Shown piece by piece: positions 29,741-37,288 of a stretch of DNA of 42,000 nucleotides (within the stretch, counting starts at the first letter, position 1; every line of letters starts with the position of its first letter). Location of the stretch: assembly GCA_025355085.1 (NCBI GenBank), contig JANXLQ010000114.1, positions 1 through 42,000 of the forward strand, written 5' to 3'. The notes beneath the pieces were generated by a model, which was given only the letters and a program-made list of their open reading frames with translations, had not been told where the DNA came from and made no database searches. A program made the translations under genes and the position numbers. This stretch comes from Rhodopila sp. Lineage in GTDB: Bacteria > Pseudomonadota > Alphaproteobacteria > Acetobacterales > Acetobacteraceae.

Positions 29741-30541
29741 TCAGCCCGCCGTCAAACCGCCATCGATAACAAGTTCGCTGCCGGTCACCCAGGATGCTTC
29801 GTCAGACGCGAGATACAGGCAGCCCATGGCGATATCGATGGGCTTGCCGAAACGACCCAGCGGCGTGGCTTCCATGCGCGCCTTGCCGCTCTCATTGCCC
29901 AGCAATCCCGGACGCGCCATCGGCGTATCGACAAATCCGGGATGGACCGAGTTCACCCGGATCTGGTCCTTGGCATACTGGATCGCCGCGGATTTGGAGA
30001 AGATGCGGACCGCGCCTTTTGAAGCATGATAGGCGGCGTTGGCGAACGACCCGACAATGCCGCAAATGGACGAGATATTGATCACCGAACCCCCACCGGC
30101 CCGTTGCATCGCCGGGATGACGCTCTTTGTGCCCAGGAACACGCCCGTCGCATTCACCGCCATGATGCGGTTCCAGTTCTCCAGTGTTTGTTCCGTCAGC
30201 GGCGTGCCGGCGATGTTGCCGGTTTGAACGGTCATTCCGGCGGGTCTGCCAGAGATGCCGGCAATGTTCCCCAACACGTTCACCTTACCGTATTTCCGTT
30301 CGGTATCGGCCACAATAAAGAGCCAGCGATCCTCATCGCAAACATCCAGCGTGTGGTATTCGGCAACACCGCCGGCATCGGTAATCTCCTGTGCCACTCC
30401 GTGCCCAAGTTCGTCTTGCAGGTCGCACAAGACGACGCTGGCACCGTGCGCGGCAAACAAGCGTGCCGTCTCGGCGCCAATGCCGGAAGCGCCGCCGGAA
30501 ATAATCGCCACTTTATCGAGAAGTCGTTTTCCAGGTTGCAT
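29741..30541 (-). CDS. SDR family NAD-dependent oxidoreductase
   Basis: A 266-aa classical short-chain dehydrogenase. The cofactor motif is GGASGIG (residues 16-22). D40 at the end of the second strand favours NAD(H) over NADP(H). The structural motif is NIAG instead of NNAG (92-95). The catalytic set is complete: S158 region, Y171 and K175 in YHASK. The C-terminus WVTGSELVIDGGLTAG is typical. The ATG at 30541 has GGAGG upstream; the track's first ATG overlaps that site. It follows the flavin monooxygenase-like gene by 58 bases on the same strand, so the two probably form an operon acting on one substrate. Confidence 0.9.
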   Translation of the reverse strand: MQPGKRLLDKVAIISGGASGIGAETARLFAAHGASVVLCDLQDELGHGVAQEITDAGGVAEYHTLDVCDEDRWLFIVADTERKYGKVNVLGNIAGISGRPAGMTVQTGNIAGTPLTEQTLENWNRIMAVNATGVFLGTKSVIPAMQRAGGGSVINISSICGIVGSFANAAYHASKGAVRIFSKSAAIQYAKDQIRVNSVHPGFVDTPMARPGLLGNESGKARMEATPLGRFGKPIDIAMGCLYLASDEASWVTGSELVIDGGLTAG

Positions 30542-30599
30542 GTCTGTTTCCTCCATGTTCGCGGGTTATGCTGCTCCGAATCCCGGGCCTACTCAACCG

Positions 30600-32015
30600 C
30601 TACCGAACCGCCGAGCGATAGAGTTCGGTGCTGAAATCCGGTGGTACATCGCCGTTCATGCGATTGCGCAGTATGGTCAGGTCATCGTGGAACAGATCGG
30701 CGCTGATTCGGCTGACAATCACCGGAATATCTCGCTTCATACTCGGGACATCGCCGATTGGCAGTCCGAAGCTCAGGAACCCCGCCGGATTCTGCACATG
30801 GATGTGCTTTAGCAAGGGCGATGCGCCGGGCGTTTTTTCCAGGAATTCGTGCCCTGCACCCAGATAAGGGTAAAAACCGAGCATTTCGTCGCGTTCGGCT
30901 TGGGGTGGCAGGAAACGATCGCGCCAAAGCAGGATATGGTTGGCAAAATCGATCAATTCTGGCCGCGATGCCAGGCCGGGGGAATAGCCGGTGCCGGCGA
31001 TCACGAAATCAAAACGATAGGATTCACCATTTATCGTTGTCTCGGTTGCGTCGTTGCGTTCTGTCGCATTCGCCCAGAGCGCCGCGAGGTGCAAATGAAA
31101 ATTGGGAAATTTCACAGTGCGCTCGATCGCGTCGGTCGTTGGCGTCGAACCGAAGCGGAAATACCGCATCGCCTGATGCCACCGGTCGGCGTCGGGAAGC
31201 TGGTAGTAGTTGTCATAAGCACCGGGAAAGCCGCGGGATCGGGTTATCGGCGTCGCGGCGATGGTGTCGCGCCGGGCGAACAGATGAACGGCGGCGGCGC
31301 CATGCTCCAACGCGACTCCAGCGGCGTCGAAGGCCGCGGCGGCACCCCCGATCACAGCGACAGTCCGGCCGCGCAGCGCGGTGAAGTCGATCGCGTCTTC
31401 TGTGTGGGCGTACAATGCGGGTGAAAGGTTAGCCGTCAGTACATCTGGAACGAACTTGCCGCCGCCGCCAAAGAAACCCGTGGCCAGGACGATCTTTCTG
31501 GTCGTTTCGGTCGTGACCCCATTTGGGCCATCAAGGTGCAACCGAAAATGATCCGTAAGCGGTTCAATCCGCGTCAGGCGGGTCGCATAGCGCGGATTGA
31601 TACCAAGGAAATGCTTATACCAACGGATGTAATCAGCCCAATCGGTCCGTTTGATACGGTCGATCCCGGCGTAAGCCTGCTGCCCGTGGCGCGCTTCGTA
31701 CCATGCCTGGAAACTGAGCGCCGGAATGCCGAGTTCCGGGCCCGGCAGTGCTTTCGGCGTCCGCAACAGGTTCATGCGCGCGGCATTCAACCAGATGCCG
31801 GCCCGTTGCTCGTTCGGTGCCGCTTCCAGCACAGTGACCTTGCCGATCCCGGAGCGCCGCAATGCAAACGCCAGCGCGCATCCGGTTTGTCCGCCGCCGG
31901 CGATCGTGACGTTGTGATCGATGCCCGGACGATCAGGCACCCAGTTGGCTGGATCGGGACCCAGCAGGCGAAGTGCTGTCCGGGCATCCGTGTCCGGATC
32001 GTGCGGCTGGGTCAT
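30600..32015 (-). CDS. FAD-dependent monooxygenase-like protein (two Rossmann folds)
   Basis: A 471-aa flavoprotein related to class B flavin monooxygenases and SidA/PvdA-type N-hydroxylases. The FAD site is GGGQTGCALAFALRRSG (about residues 41-57). The NADPH site is VAVIGGAAAAFDAAGVALEHGA, a looser form of the GxGxSA motif. A GTGYSPGL segment near the C-terminus matches the family's ATGY-type motif. ATG at 32015 with AGAGGAAAG upstream. Substrate not recognised. It precedes the SDR gene and lies downstream of a collapsed Zn-ADH on the same strand, suggesting an oxidation pathway that once had an alcohol dehydrogenase. Confidence 0.8.
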   Translation of the reverse strand: MTQPHDPDTDARTALRLLGPDPANWVPDRPGIDHNVTIAGGGQTGCALAFALRRSGIGKVTVLEAAPNEQRAGIWLNAARMNLLRTPKALPGPELGIPALSFQAWYEARHGQQAYAGIDRIKRTDWADYIRWYKHFLGINPRYATRLTRIEPLTDHFRLHLDGPNGVTTETTRKIVLATGFFGGGGKFVPDVLTANLSPALYAHTEDAIDFTALRGRTVAVIGGAAAAFDAAGVALEHGAAAVHLFARRDTIAATPITRSRGFPGAYDNYYQLPDADRWHQAMRYFRFGSTPTTDAIERTVKFPNFHLHLAALWANATERNDATETTINGESYRFDFVIAGTGYSPGLASRPELIDFANHILLWRDRFLPPQAERDEMLGFYPYLGAGHEFLEKTPGASPLLKHIHVQNPAGFLSFGLPIGDVPSMKRDIPVIVSRISADLFHDDLTILRNRMNGDVPPDFSTELYRSAVR

Positions 32016-32116
32016 GTGTTCTTTCCTCTACAGTTCGGTCGTTCCGTTGTCTGCCAACAACATCGGTCGCCAGCCGGCGGCCTCGCCGGCACCAGCATTC
32101 GGCGCTAACCGGCGCG

Positions 32117-32395
32117 CTAATCGAACATCGGCACCGTGCGTGCCATCTCGCCCACCCGCATGCTGGTAATGTCGGCACCCACCGCCTCGACCACGCCGGC
32201 GCCTTCGTGACCCAGTACGAAGGGCAGGTCCATGGGATAGCGGCTCAGTCCGTCCACGACGTGCAAATCGCTGTGACACACGCCGGTGGCAGCGGTACGG
32301 ACCAGCACTTCCCGGCCTCGGGGTTTGTCGATGTCCACGGTTTCGATCGTCAGTGCTTCGTGGACCCGGCGAAAGATGGCGGCGCTGCTTTGCAT
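32117..32395 (-). pseudogene. Zn-dependent alcohol dehydrogenase with in-frame internal deletion
   Basis: A 92-aa ORF starts at ATG 32395 behind GGGAGCG. Residues 1-75 are a good N-terminus of a zinc alcohol dehydrogenase: EVLVRTAATGVCHSDLHVVDG (part) with the catalytic-zinc Cys and LPFVLGHEGAGVVEAVGAD with the zinc His. Full proteins are about 360 residues. The chain then jumps to SMRVGEMARTVPMFD and stops; that tail resembles the extreme C-terminus of the same family (a -GE-AR-V--FD ending). The simplest reading is loss of some 270 codons in frame near residues 76-83 (32147-32170). It lacks the structural zinc loop and NAD domain and cannot be an active ADH. The tail assignment is from memory of the family. 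Confidence 0.75.
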
Positions 32396-32548
32396 GATGC
32401 TCGCTCCCTTATTGGTTGCGGCAAGTATAGCGCTCGCGCCGGGGTAGGGAAGATGCCGGCCAGGATACGAACGCTTCGGCCGGGAACGCCCGCCATCGCC
32501 AGTCCGTCTGCCATGCGCTATTCTGCTGGAAAGCAACGGGAGAATTCC

Positions 32549-32908
32549 ATGCCGGCCACCAATCGTGTCGCATTGATCACCGGTTGCGGCAAACCTGTTG
32601 GTATCGGCAACTCCACCGCCCTCGTGCTGGCAGCTTCGGGCATCGCCGTGGTTGTCGCCGACCTCGCACCGTTCGGCATCACCGTCAACGCGGTGCTTCC
32701 CGGTCCGATCCGGACGACGCGGGCGATCAGCACCAATCGGCGCGAATACGGCGATGACCTGGAGGCCGGTTTCAGGGAGCGTGCGAAGGACATTCCCGTC
32801 GGTCGCTTCGGCTCCCCGGAGGAGGTCGCGGCGACCATCGCGTTCCTGGTTTCGGACGGGGCGAGCTTCGTCACCGGCCAGGCAATCGGTGTCGATGGCG
32901 GCTGGTAA
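32549..32908 (+). pseudogene. SDR oxidoreductase with in-frame internal deletion
   Basis: A 119-aa ORF whose N-terminus (RVALITGCGKPVGIGNSTA) is a normal SDR nucleotide-binding start and whose second half (FGITVNAVLPGPIRTT to SFVTGQAIGVDGGW) is a normal SDR C-terminus. The middle 130 or so residues, holding NNAG, the catalytic Ser and the YxxxK pair, are absent. The join lies at VVVADLAP|FGITVN (about 32660-32672). LAP occurs both after strand 2 and before FGITVN in relatives, so recombination across CTCGCACCG is a likely cause. The frame is kept and an AACGGGAG lies upstream, so a product may still be made, but it cannot be a working dehydrogenase. Confidence 0.78.
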
Positions 32909-33114
32909 GCCGATGGTGCAAGCGCCGTCGCTGGCGCCGAATCCGCCGTCATGCTCTACGCGATGCGGCTGATCGCCAATGGGCCGTTTAACCGCGGCCA
33001 TAATGGTGACCAGCGCCGTTTGATCGGCTACGTATTGACCCCCACCACCTGACCGATGCCAATCGCGCATCGCCGGGTTATTCCGCAGAACCCACACCAC
33101 GGGAAAACGATCCT

Positions 33115-34332
33115 ATGCCTGGCATCCTGAGCGACCTTCGCATCGTGGAAGTGTCCGCCTTTATCGCGGCCCCATTGGGCGGCATGACCCTCGCGCAGCT
33201 CGGTGCCGACGTCATTCGTATCGATCCCATCGGTGGCAACATCGACGCAAAGCGTTGGCCCTTGGCGCCCGATGGCACCAGCCTGTACTGGGCCAGCCTG
33301 AACAAATCCAAGCGTTCGGTCTGCCTCGCGCTAAATACGCCGGAAGGGCAGGAGATCGCCCAGTCGCTGATCCGCGCACCGGGACCGAATGCGGGCATTC
33401 TGCTGACCAACCTGCCGGCGGGTAAATGGATGGGATACGATGTGCTGAAGCAGGGCCGCGAAGACCTGATCGTCCTGCGCCTGATGGGCAACTCCGACGG
33501 CGGCGCCGCCATCGACTACACCGTCAACTGCGCCAGTGGTTTTCCCTTCGCCACCGGCCGGGGCGGGGAACCCGTCAACCACGTCCTGCCCGCCTGGGAC
33601 ATCGCCACGGGCCTGTATCTCTCGACCGGTTTGCTGGCGGCGGAACGCGCCCGCCATCGCACCGGGCATGGCCAGGAGGTGACGCTGGCGCTGTCCGACG
33701 TGATGCTAGCCTCGGTCGCCAACCTTGGCTATGTCGCTGACGTTCAGGTTAACAACGCTGTGCGCCCGCCGCTGGGCAACGACCTGTACGGCGCGTTTGG
33801 CCGGGATTTTGCCACATCGGACGGACGCCGGATCATGCTGACCGCGATCTCCAACCGCCAATGGCGGGCGATCGGCAAGGCTACCGGCCTAACGGACAAG
33901 CTGGCGATGATCGGGCCGATGCTGGACCTCGACCTGGACACCGAAGGCGGGCGTTTCGAGGCAACAGACGCCATTTGCGCCGTGCTAAAGCCGTGGTTCG
34001 CCCGGCGCACGCTGGCCGAAATTCACGCGGCCCTGGATGGCAGCGGCGTGCTGTGGGGGCCGTATCAGGATTTTGGCCAATTGGTGCATGAAGACCCGCG
34101 CTGCTCGCTGGCAAACCCCATGTTCGGCGAAATAGACCAACCCGGAGCCGGCCGGATTTTGGCCAACGCCGTGCCATTGGCATTCAGCACCGACATCCGC
34201 CCGCCGGCGGCTCGGGCGCCGCGCCTGGGCGAGCATACCGAAGCCGTTCTGACCGGCCTGTTGGGCCTGTCGTCCGCCCAATACGGCAAGCTGCACGATG
34301 CCGGCGTCGTCGCCGGCCCCACAAATCGATAG
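33115..34332 (+). CDS. mct: 2-methylfumaryl-CoA isomerase (mesaconyl-CoA C1-C4 CoA transferase)
   Basis: A 405-aa class III CoA-transferase that closely follows the Chloroflexus Mct sequence as I remember it: VSAFIAAPLGGMTLAQLGAD, RIDPIGGNIDAKRWP, NHVLPAWDIATG with catalytic D162, GNDLYGAFGRDF and RQWRAIGKATGLTD-like segments, and the ending PRLGEHTEAVLTGLLGLS...LHDAGVVAGP. Mct moves CoA within one molecule, turning mesaconyl-C1-CoA (2-methylfumaryl-CoA) into mesaconyl-C4-CoA (3-methylfumaryl-CoA) in the 3-hydroxypropionate bicycle. GGGA lies about ten bases before the ATG. The next gene, 12 bases on, encodes Mcd, whose product is exactly the Mct substrate, which strongly supports the call. 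Confidence 0.83.
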   Translation: MPGILSDLRIVEVSAFIAAPLGGMTLAQLGADVIRIDPIGGNIDAKRWPLAPDGTSLYWASLNKSKRSVCLALNTPEGQEIAQSLIRAPGPNAGILLTNLPAGKWMGYDVLKQGREDLIVLRLMGNSDGGAAIDYTVNCASGFPFATGRGGEPVNHVLPAWDIATGLYLSTGLLAAERARHRTGHGQEVTLALSDVMLASVANLGYVADVQVNNAVRPPLGNDLYGAFGRDFATSDGRRIMLTAISNRQWRAIGKATGLTDKLAMIGPMLDLDLDTEGGRFEATDAICAVLKPWFARRTLAEIHAALDGSGVLWGPYQDFGQLVHEDPRCSLANPMFGEIDQPGAGRILANAVPLAFSTDIRPPAARAPRLGEHTEAVLTGLLGLSSAQYGKLHDAGVVAGPTNR

Positions 34333-34344
34333 GACATAGCGAAC

Positions 34345-36000
34345 GTGTCGAACGCACAAGAAGCACTGTTGGGTCTCTGCGGCAGCGCAATGACGCTGGC
34401 GGAACAGTTGGTTGAGGCATCGCGTCGCGCCGTCTCCCTGCTGGTGACCGAGAACGGCAAGCCGAACGCAGCATTGATCGACGTGCATCAACTGGCGGCG
34501 CACGGTTTCGCCTGGCAGGCCACCTATATCGAGGCGCTGCGTCAGGCGCTGCGCTGGGCCAACGGCCTGCAGGCGGCTGGTAATTTTACGGATATCGAAG
34601 CGGCGATCCTGCGCTTGGGTTTTGCCGAGTATCTCTCGCAACTGGCGGGCGGTATCCCGATCAGCCAGACGGAGATGGTCCGCCCATCCGATATCGGTAT
34701 TCCCCCCGAGGTGGCGCTCGGTCTTCTGACCAGCCCAATAATGGCGCGCCTGTCCGATCCCGCCGCATTGAATGCCGCCCGTCAGTGTCTGGCGAGCGCC
34801 TCGATAGACGGCCGCTTCGGCGACGTCGGCATCGAAGATGAAACGATCGCGGCCATTCGCGAACAGTTCCTGCGCTACGCGGCAACCGAGATCGCACCGC
34901 ACGCCCAGGGCTGGCATCAGCGCGACGAACTCATCCCCATGCCGGTTGTTCAGCAACTGGCCGAGATGGGTGTCTTCGGTCTGACGGTGCGCGAAGAGGA
35001 CGGCGGCAGCGGCCTGGGCAAGATCGCCATGTGCGTCGTGTCCGAAGCACTCAGCGGCGGCTACATCGGGGTCGGTTCACTGGGCACCCGAGCGGAAATC
35101 GCTGCCGAACTGATAGGCATTGCCGGGACAGCGGAGCAAAAGACACGCTGGCTCCCGAAGATCGCCTCCGGTGCGATTCTGCCCACGGCGGTGTTTACCG
35201 AACCGAACACCGGTTCCGATCTCGGCAGCCTGCGCACCCGCGCGGTGCGGGATGGCGACTACTACTATGTCACCGGGGCAAAAACCTGGATCACCCACGG
35301 ATCGCGCTCCGACCTGATGACATTGCTGGTCCGCACTGACGCCTCGGCGCCGGGCTATCGTGGACTTTCGATGCTGCTGGCGGAAAAGCCGCGTGGCACT
35401 GACGAAAATCCATTCCCGGCCGAAGGTATGAGTGGCAGCGAAATCCAGGTCCTGGGTTACCGAGGGATGAAGGAATACGAGATCGCCTTTGAAAACTTCA
35501 AAGTTCCGGCCGCCAACCTGCTCGGTGGCGTAGAAGGCCAAGGCTTCAAGCAGTTGATGGAGACGTTCGAAAGCGCCCGCATTCAAACCGGCGCCCGCGC
35601 CCTGGGTGTGGCGCAGAATGCACTGGAACTCGGCGCGGCCTATGCCAGGGACCGTAATCAATTCGGCAAGGCGATCATCGGCTTCCCGCGTGTTGCCAAC
35701 AAAATCGCCTGGATGATGACCGAAACCATGTTCGCCCGCCAACTGACCTATTTCGCCGCCCGCCAGAAAGACAGCGGCCAACGCTGCGATATCGAAGCCG
35801 GCATGGCGAAACTGTTGGCCGCTCGGGTGGCGTTCTCCAACGCCGACAGTGCGTTGCAAGTCCATGGCGGCAACGGCTACGCGGTGGAATACCCGATCAG
35901 CCGCGTGCTGTGCGATGCGCGTATTCTCTCGATTTTTGAGGGCGCGGCCGAGATACAGGCGCAGGTGATCGCGCGTGGATTGATGGGACGCCAGAACTAG
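34345..36000 (+). CDS. mcd: (2S)-methylsuccinyl-CoA dehydrogenase
   Basis: A 551-aa acyl-CoA dehydrogenase-family flavoprotein. It has an N-terminal extension of about 160 residues (ALIDVHQLAAHGFAWQATYIEALRQ, part) that ordinary 380-aa members lack and that Mcd of the ethylmalonyl-CoA pathway has. Core motifs are FTEPNTGSDLGSLRTRAV, KTWITHGSRSDLMTLL, LGYRGMKEYEIAFENF, FESARIQTGARALGVAQ and IFEGAAEIQAQVIARGL with likely base E532. Mcd oxidises (2S)-methylsuccinyl-CoA to mesaconyl-C1-CoA, passing electrons to ETF. The start is a GTG with AGGA about ten bases upstream, 12 bases after mct, so the two genes are co-transcribed. Other pathway genes (ccr, ecm, mch, mcl) are not in the window. Confidence 0.87.
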   Translation: MSNAQEALLGLCGSAMTLAEQLVEASRRAVSLLVTENGKPNAALIDVHQLAAHGFAWQATYIEALRQALRWANGLQAAGNFTDIEAAILRLGFAEYLSQLAGGIPISQTEMVRPSDIGIPPEVALGLLTSPIMARLSDPAALNAARQCLASASIDGRFGDVGIEDETIAAIREQFLRYAATEIAPHAQGWHQRDELIPMPVVQQLAEMGVFGLTVREEDGGSGLGKIAMCVVSEALSGGYIGVGSLGTRAEIAAELIGIAGTAEQKTRWLPKIASGAILPTAVFTEPNTGSDLGSLRTRAVRDGDYYYVTGAKTWITHGSRSDLMTLLVRTDASAPGYRGLSMLLAEKPRGTDENPFPAEGMSGSEIQVLGYRGMKEYEIAFENFKVPAANLLGGVEGQGFKQLMETFESARIQTGARALGVAQNALELGAAYARDRNQFGKAIIGFPRVANKIAWMMTETMFARQLTYFAARQKDSGQRCDIEAGMAKLLAARVAFSNADSALQVHGGNGYAVEYPISRVLCDARILSIFEGAAEIQAQVIARGLMGRQN

Positions 36001-36061
36001 CGGCCCGATCCCAACGCTTACGTCCCGGGCGTTGGTCGAATCGTCTGCCAAATCAATGGTT

Positions 36062-36103
36062 AGTGGTAAAATATGAGGGTTCTTGCCGTTAGATTTTACC
36101 ACT
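36062..36103. promoter_or_regulatory. 11-bp perfect inverted repeat between mcd and the HIBADH-like gene
   Basis: AGTGGTAAAAT (36062-36072) and ATTTTACCACT (36093-36103) with a 20-nt loop, 62 bases after the mcd stop and about 120 bases before the next gene. It is AT-rich against its background. TGGT...ACCA arms recall GntR-type operators, but the spacing is much wider than theirs. It could also be an mcd transcript terminator, though no T-run follows. Structure seen; role open. The 221-base gap 36001-36221 holds nothing else recognised. Confidence 0.4.
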
Positions 36104-36221
36104 GGCGCGTTCCAGTACCAGGCCGCACGATGGCTCAACCGGAGAAGGCGGCAACCTTGCGGGGCCGGCTTCAACCGTAACGCGCAAAAAGCCTAAACAA
36201 AATCATAAAGGGAAACGGACC

Positions 36222-37127
36222 ATGGACAAACCTCGCATCGGCTACGTTGGCCTCGGCGTGATGGGTGGCGCGCTTGCCCGGCGTCTGCTGCGTGAGCACA
36301 AACTGACCGTCTTCGACCTATCGCCGGAACGGTGCGCCGACTTCGCTGCATTGGGCGCGACAGTGGTCGGTTCGCCGGCCGAGGTGGGCGCGGCGTCCGA
36401 TATCGTCATGACCTGCCTGCCGACATCGACGCAGGTGAGGGAGGTGATTTTCGGTGATAATGATGGGTTGATCCGGGGCCTGCGACCGGGCGGCCTGATT
36501 GTCGATCAAACCTCTGGCGCAACCGCGGCCACACGGGCGATGGCAGCGGAACTGGAAGGGACCGGTATCGAATTGATCGACGCCCCGGTCAGCGGCGGGG
36601 CGCCGGGCGCGGACGCCGGCACGATCGCGATCATGGTTGGCGGCACACCGGAACAATACGCTCGTGTAGCGCCGGTGCTGACAGTCATCAGCCCGAACAT
36701 CGCGCATGTGGGGCCGCTGGGTGCGGGTCACACGCTGAAGGCAGTGAACAACATGATGTCCGCCGCCAATCGGCTGCTGGCGTTCGAAGCCGTCAGCATC
36801 GCAGCCGCCAACGGGCTCGATCCCGCCATCGTGGTGGACATGATCAACAAGTCCTCCGGCCGCAACAGTGCAACCCTGGCGGTGTTTCCGAACAATATAT
36901 TCTCCGGCAATTTCGAAGCCCGGTTCAGCATGGCGCTGATGGAAAAGGACGTGGCGCTGGCGGCGGAACTGGCGGGAAACGGGTTCGAACATTTGACGCT
37001 GACGCCGCTGATCCTGCGCAATTACCGCATGGGCATCGAACGGTTCGGCCGCAATGGCGATATTCACGAGATGGTGCGGTTTTATGAAGAGGCCGCCGGA
37101 GTGAAGATCGCGAAAAAGACCGCTTAA
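36222..37127 (+). CDS. 3-hydroxyisobutyrate dehydrogenase-family NAD(P)-dependent oxidoreductase
   Basis: A 301-aa beta-hydroxyacid dehydrogenase. The N-terminal Rossmann motif is GYVGLGVMGGALARRLL; D32 at the end of strand 2 (VFDLSPERC) suggests NAD(H). The substrate-binding signature is IDAPVSGGAPGADAGTIAIMVGG (quoted in part), and the catalytic lysine is K173 in GHTLKAVNNMM. The all-alpha C-terminal domain is complete. The family reduces or oxidises 3-hydroxyisobutyrate, tartronate semialdehyde, 2-hydroxymethylglutarate and similar acids, and the exact substrate is not readable. It follows mct-mcd on the same strand but after a 221-base gap with an inverted repeat, so it may be a separate unit. 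GGGAAAC serves as ribosome-binding site. Confidence 0.88.
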   Translation: MDKPRIGYVGLGVMGGALARRLLREHKLTVFDLSPERCADFAALGATVVGSPAEVGAASDIVMTCLPTSTQVREVIFGDNDGLIRGLRPGGLIVDQTSGATAATRAMAAELEGTGIELIDAPVSGGAPGADAGTIAIMVGGTPEQYARVAPVLTVISPNIAHVGPLGAGHTLKAVNNMMSAANRLLAFEAVSIAAANGLDPAIVVDMINKSSGRNSATLAVFPNNIFSGNFEARFSMALMEKDVALAAELAGNGFEHLTLTPLILRNYRMGIERFGRNGDIHEMVRFYEEAAGVKIAKKTA

Positions 37128-37288
37128 ATCCAAATCGCGAGCGGTTTCGCAGGCCGCTGCTCCATCGCACGCAACATCGAGTAGCGTCAGGGCGGCGGTC
37201 GCAGTGGTGGTCATGCTCGCGTGCAGTCGCCGCGCGGGTGCAGGCAATTCATGCCGATCGGCATGCCGGGCGCAGGAACCGCCGGGTT

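Noticed and set aside
32909-33114. Short plus-strand ORF ending LIGYVLTPTT in the gap before mct
   Set aside because: Only about 33 codons from its ATG, no ribosome-binding site and no family resemblance. It could be debris from the collapsed region but cannot be supported as a gene.
35077-36174. 365-aa minus-strand ORF opposite mcd
   Set aside because: Antisense to a protein with unmistakable acyl-CoA dehydrogenase motifs.
37128-37288. Small minus-strand ORF (MNCLHPRGDC...) overlapping a second short ORF by ATGA
   Set aside because: It looked like a leader peptide, but there is no ribosome-binding site and the second ORF runs antisense into the HIBADH-like gene.
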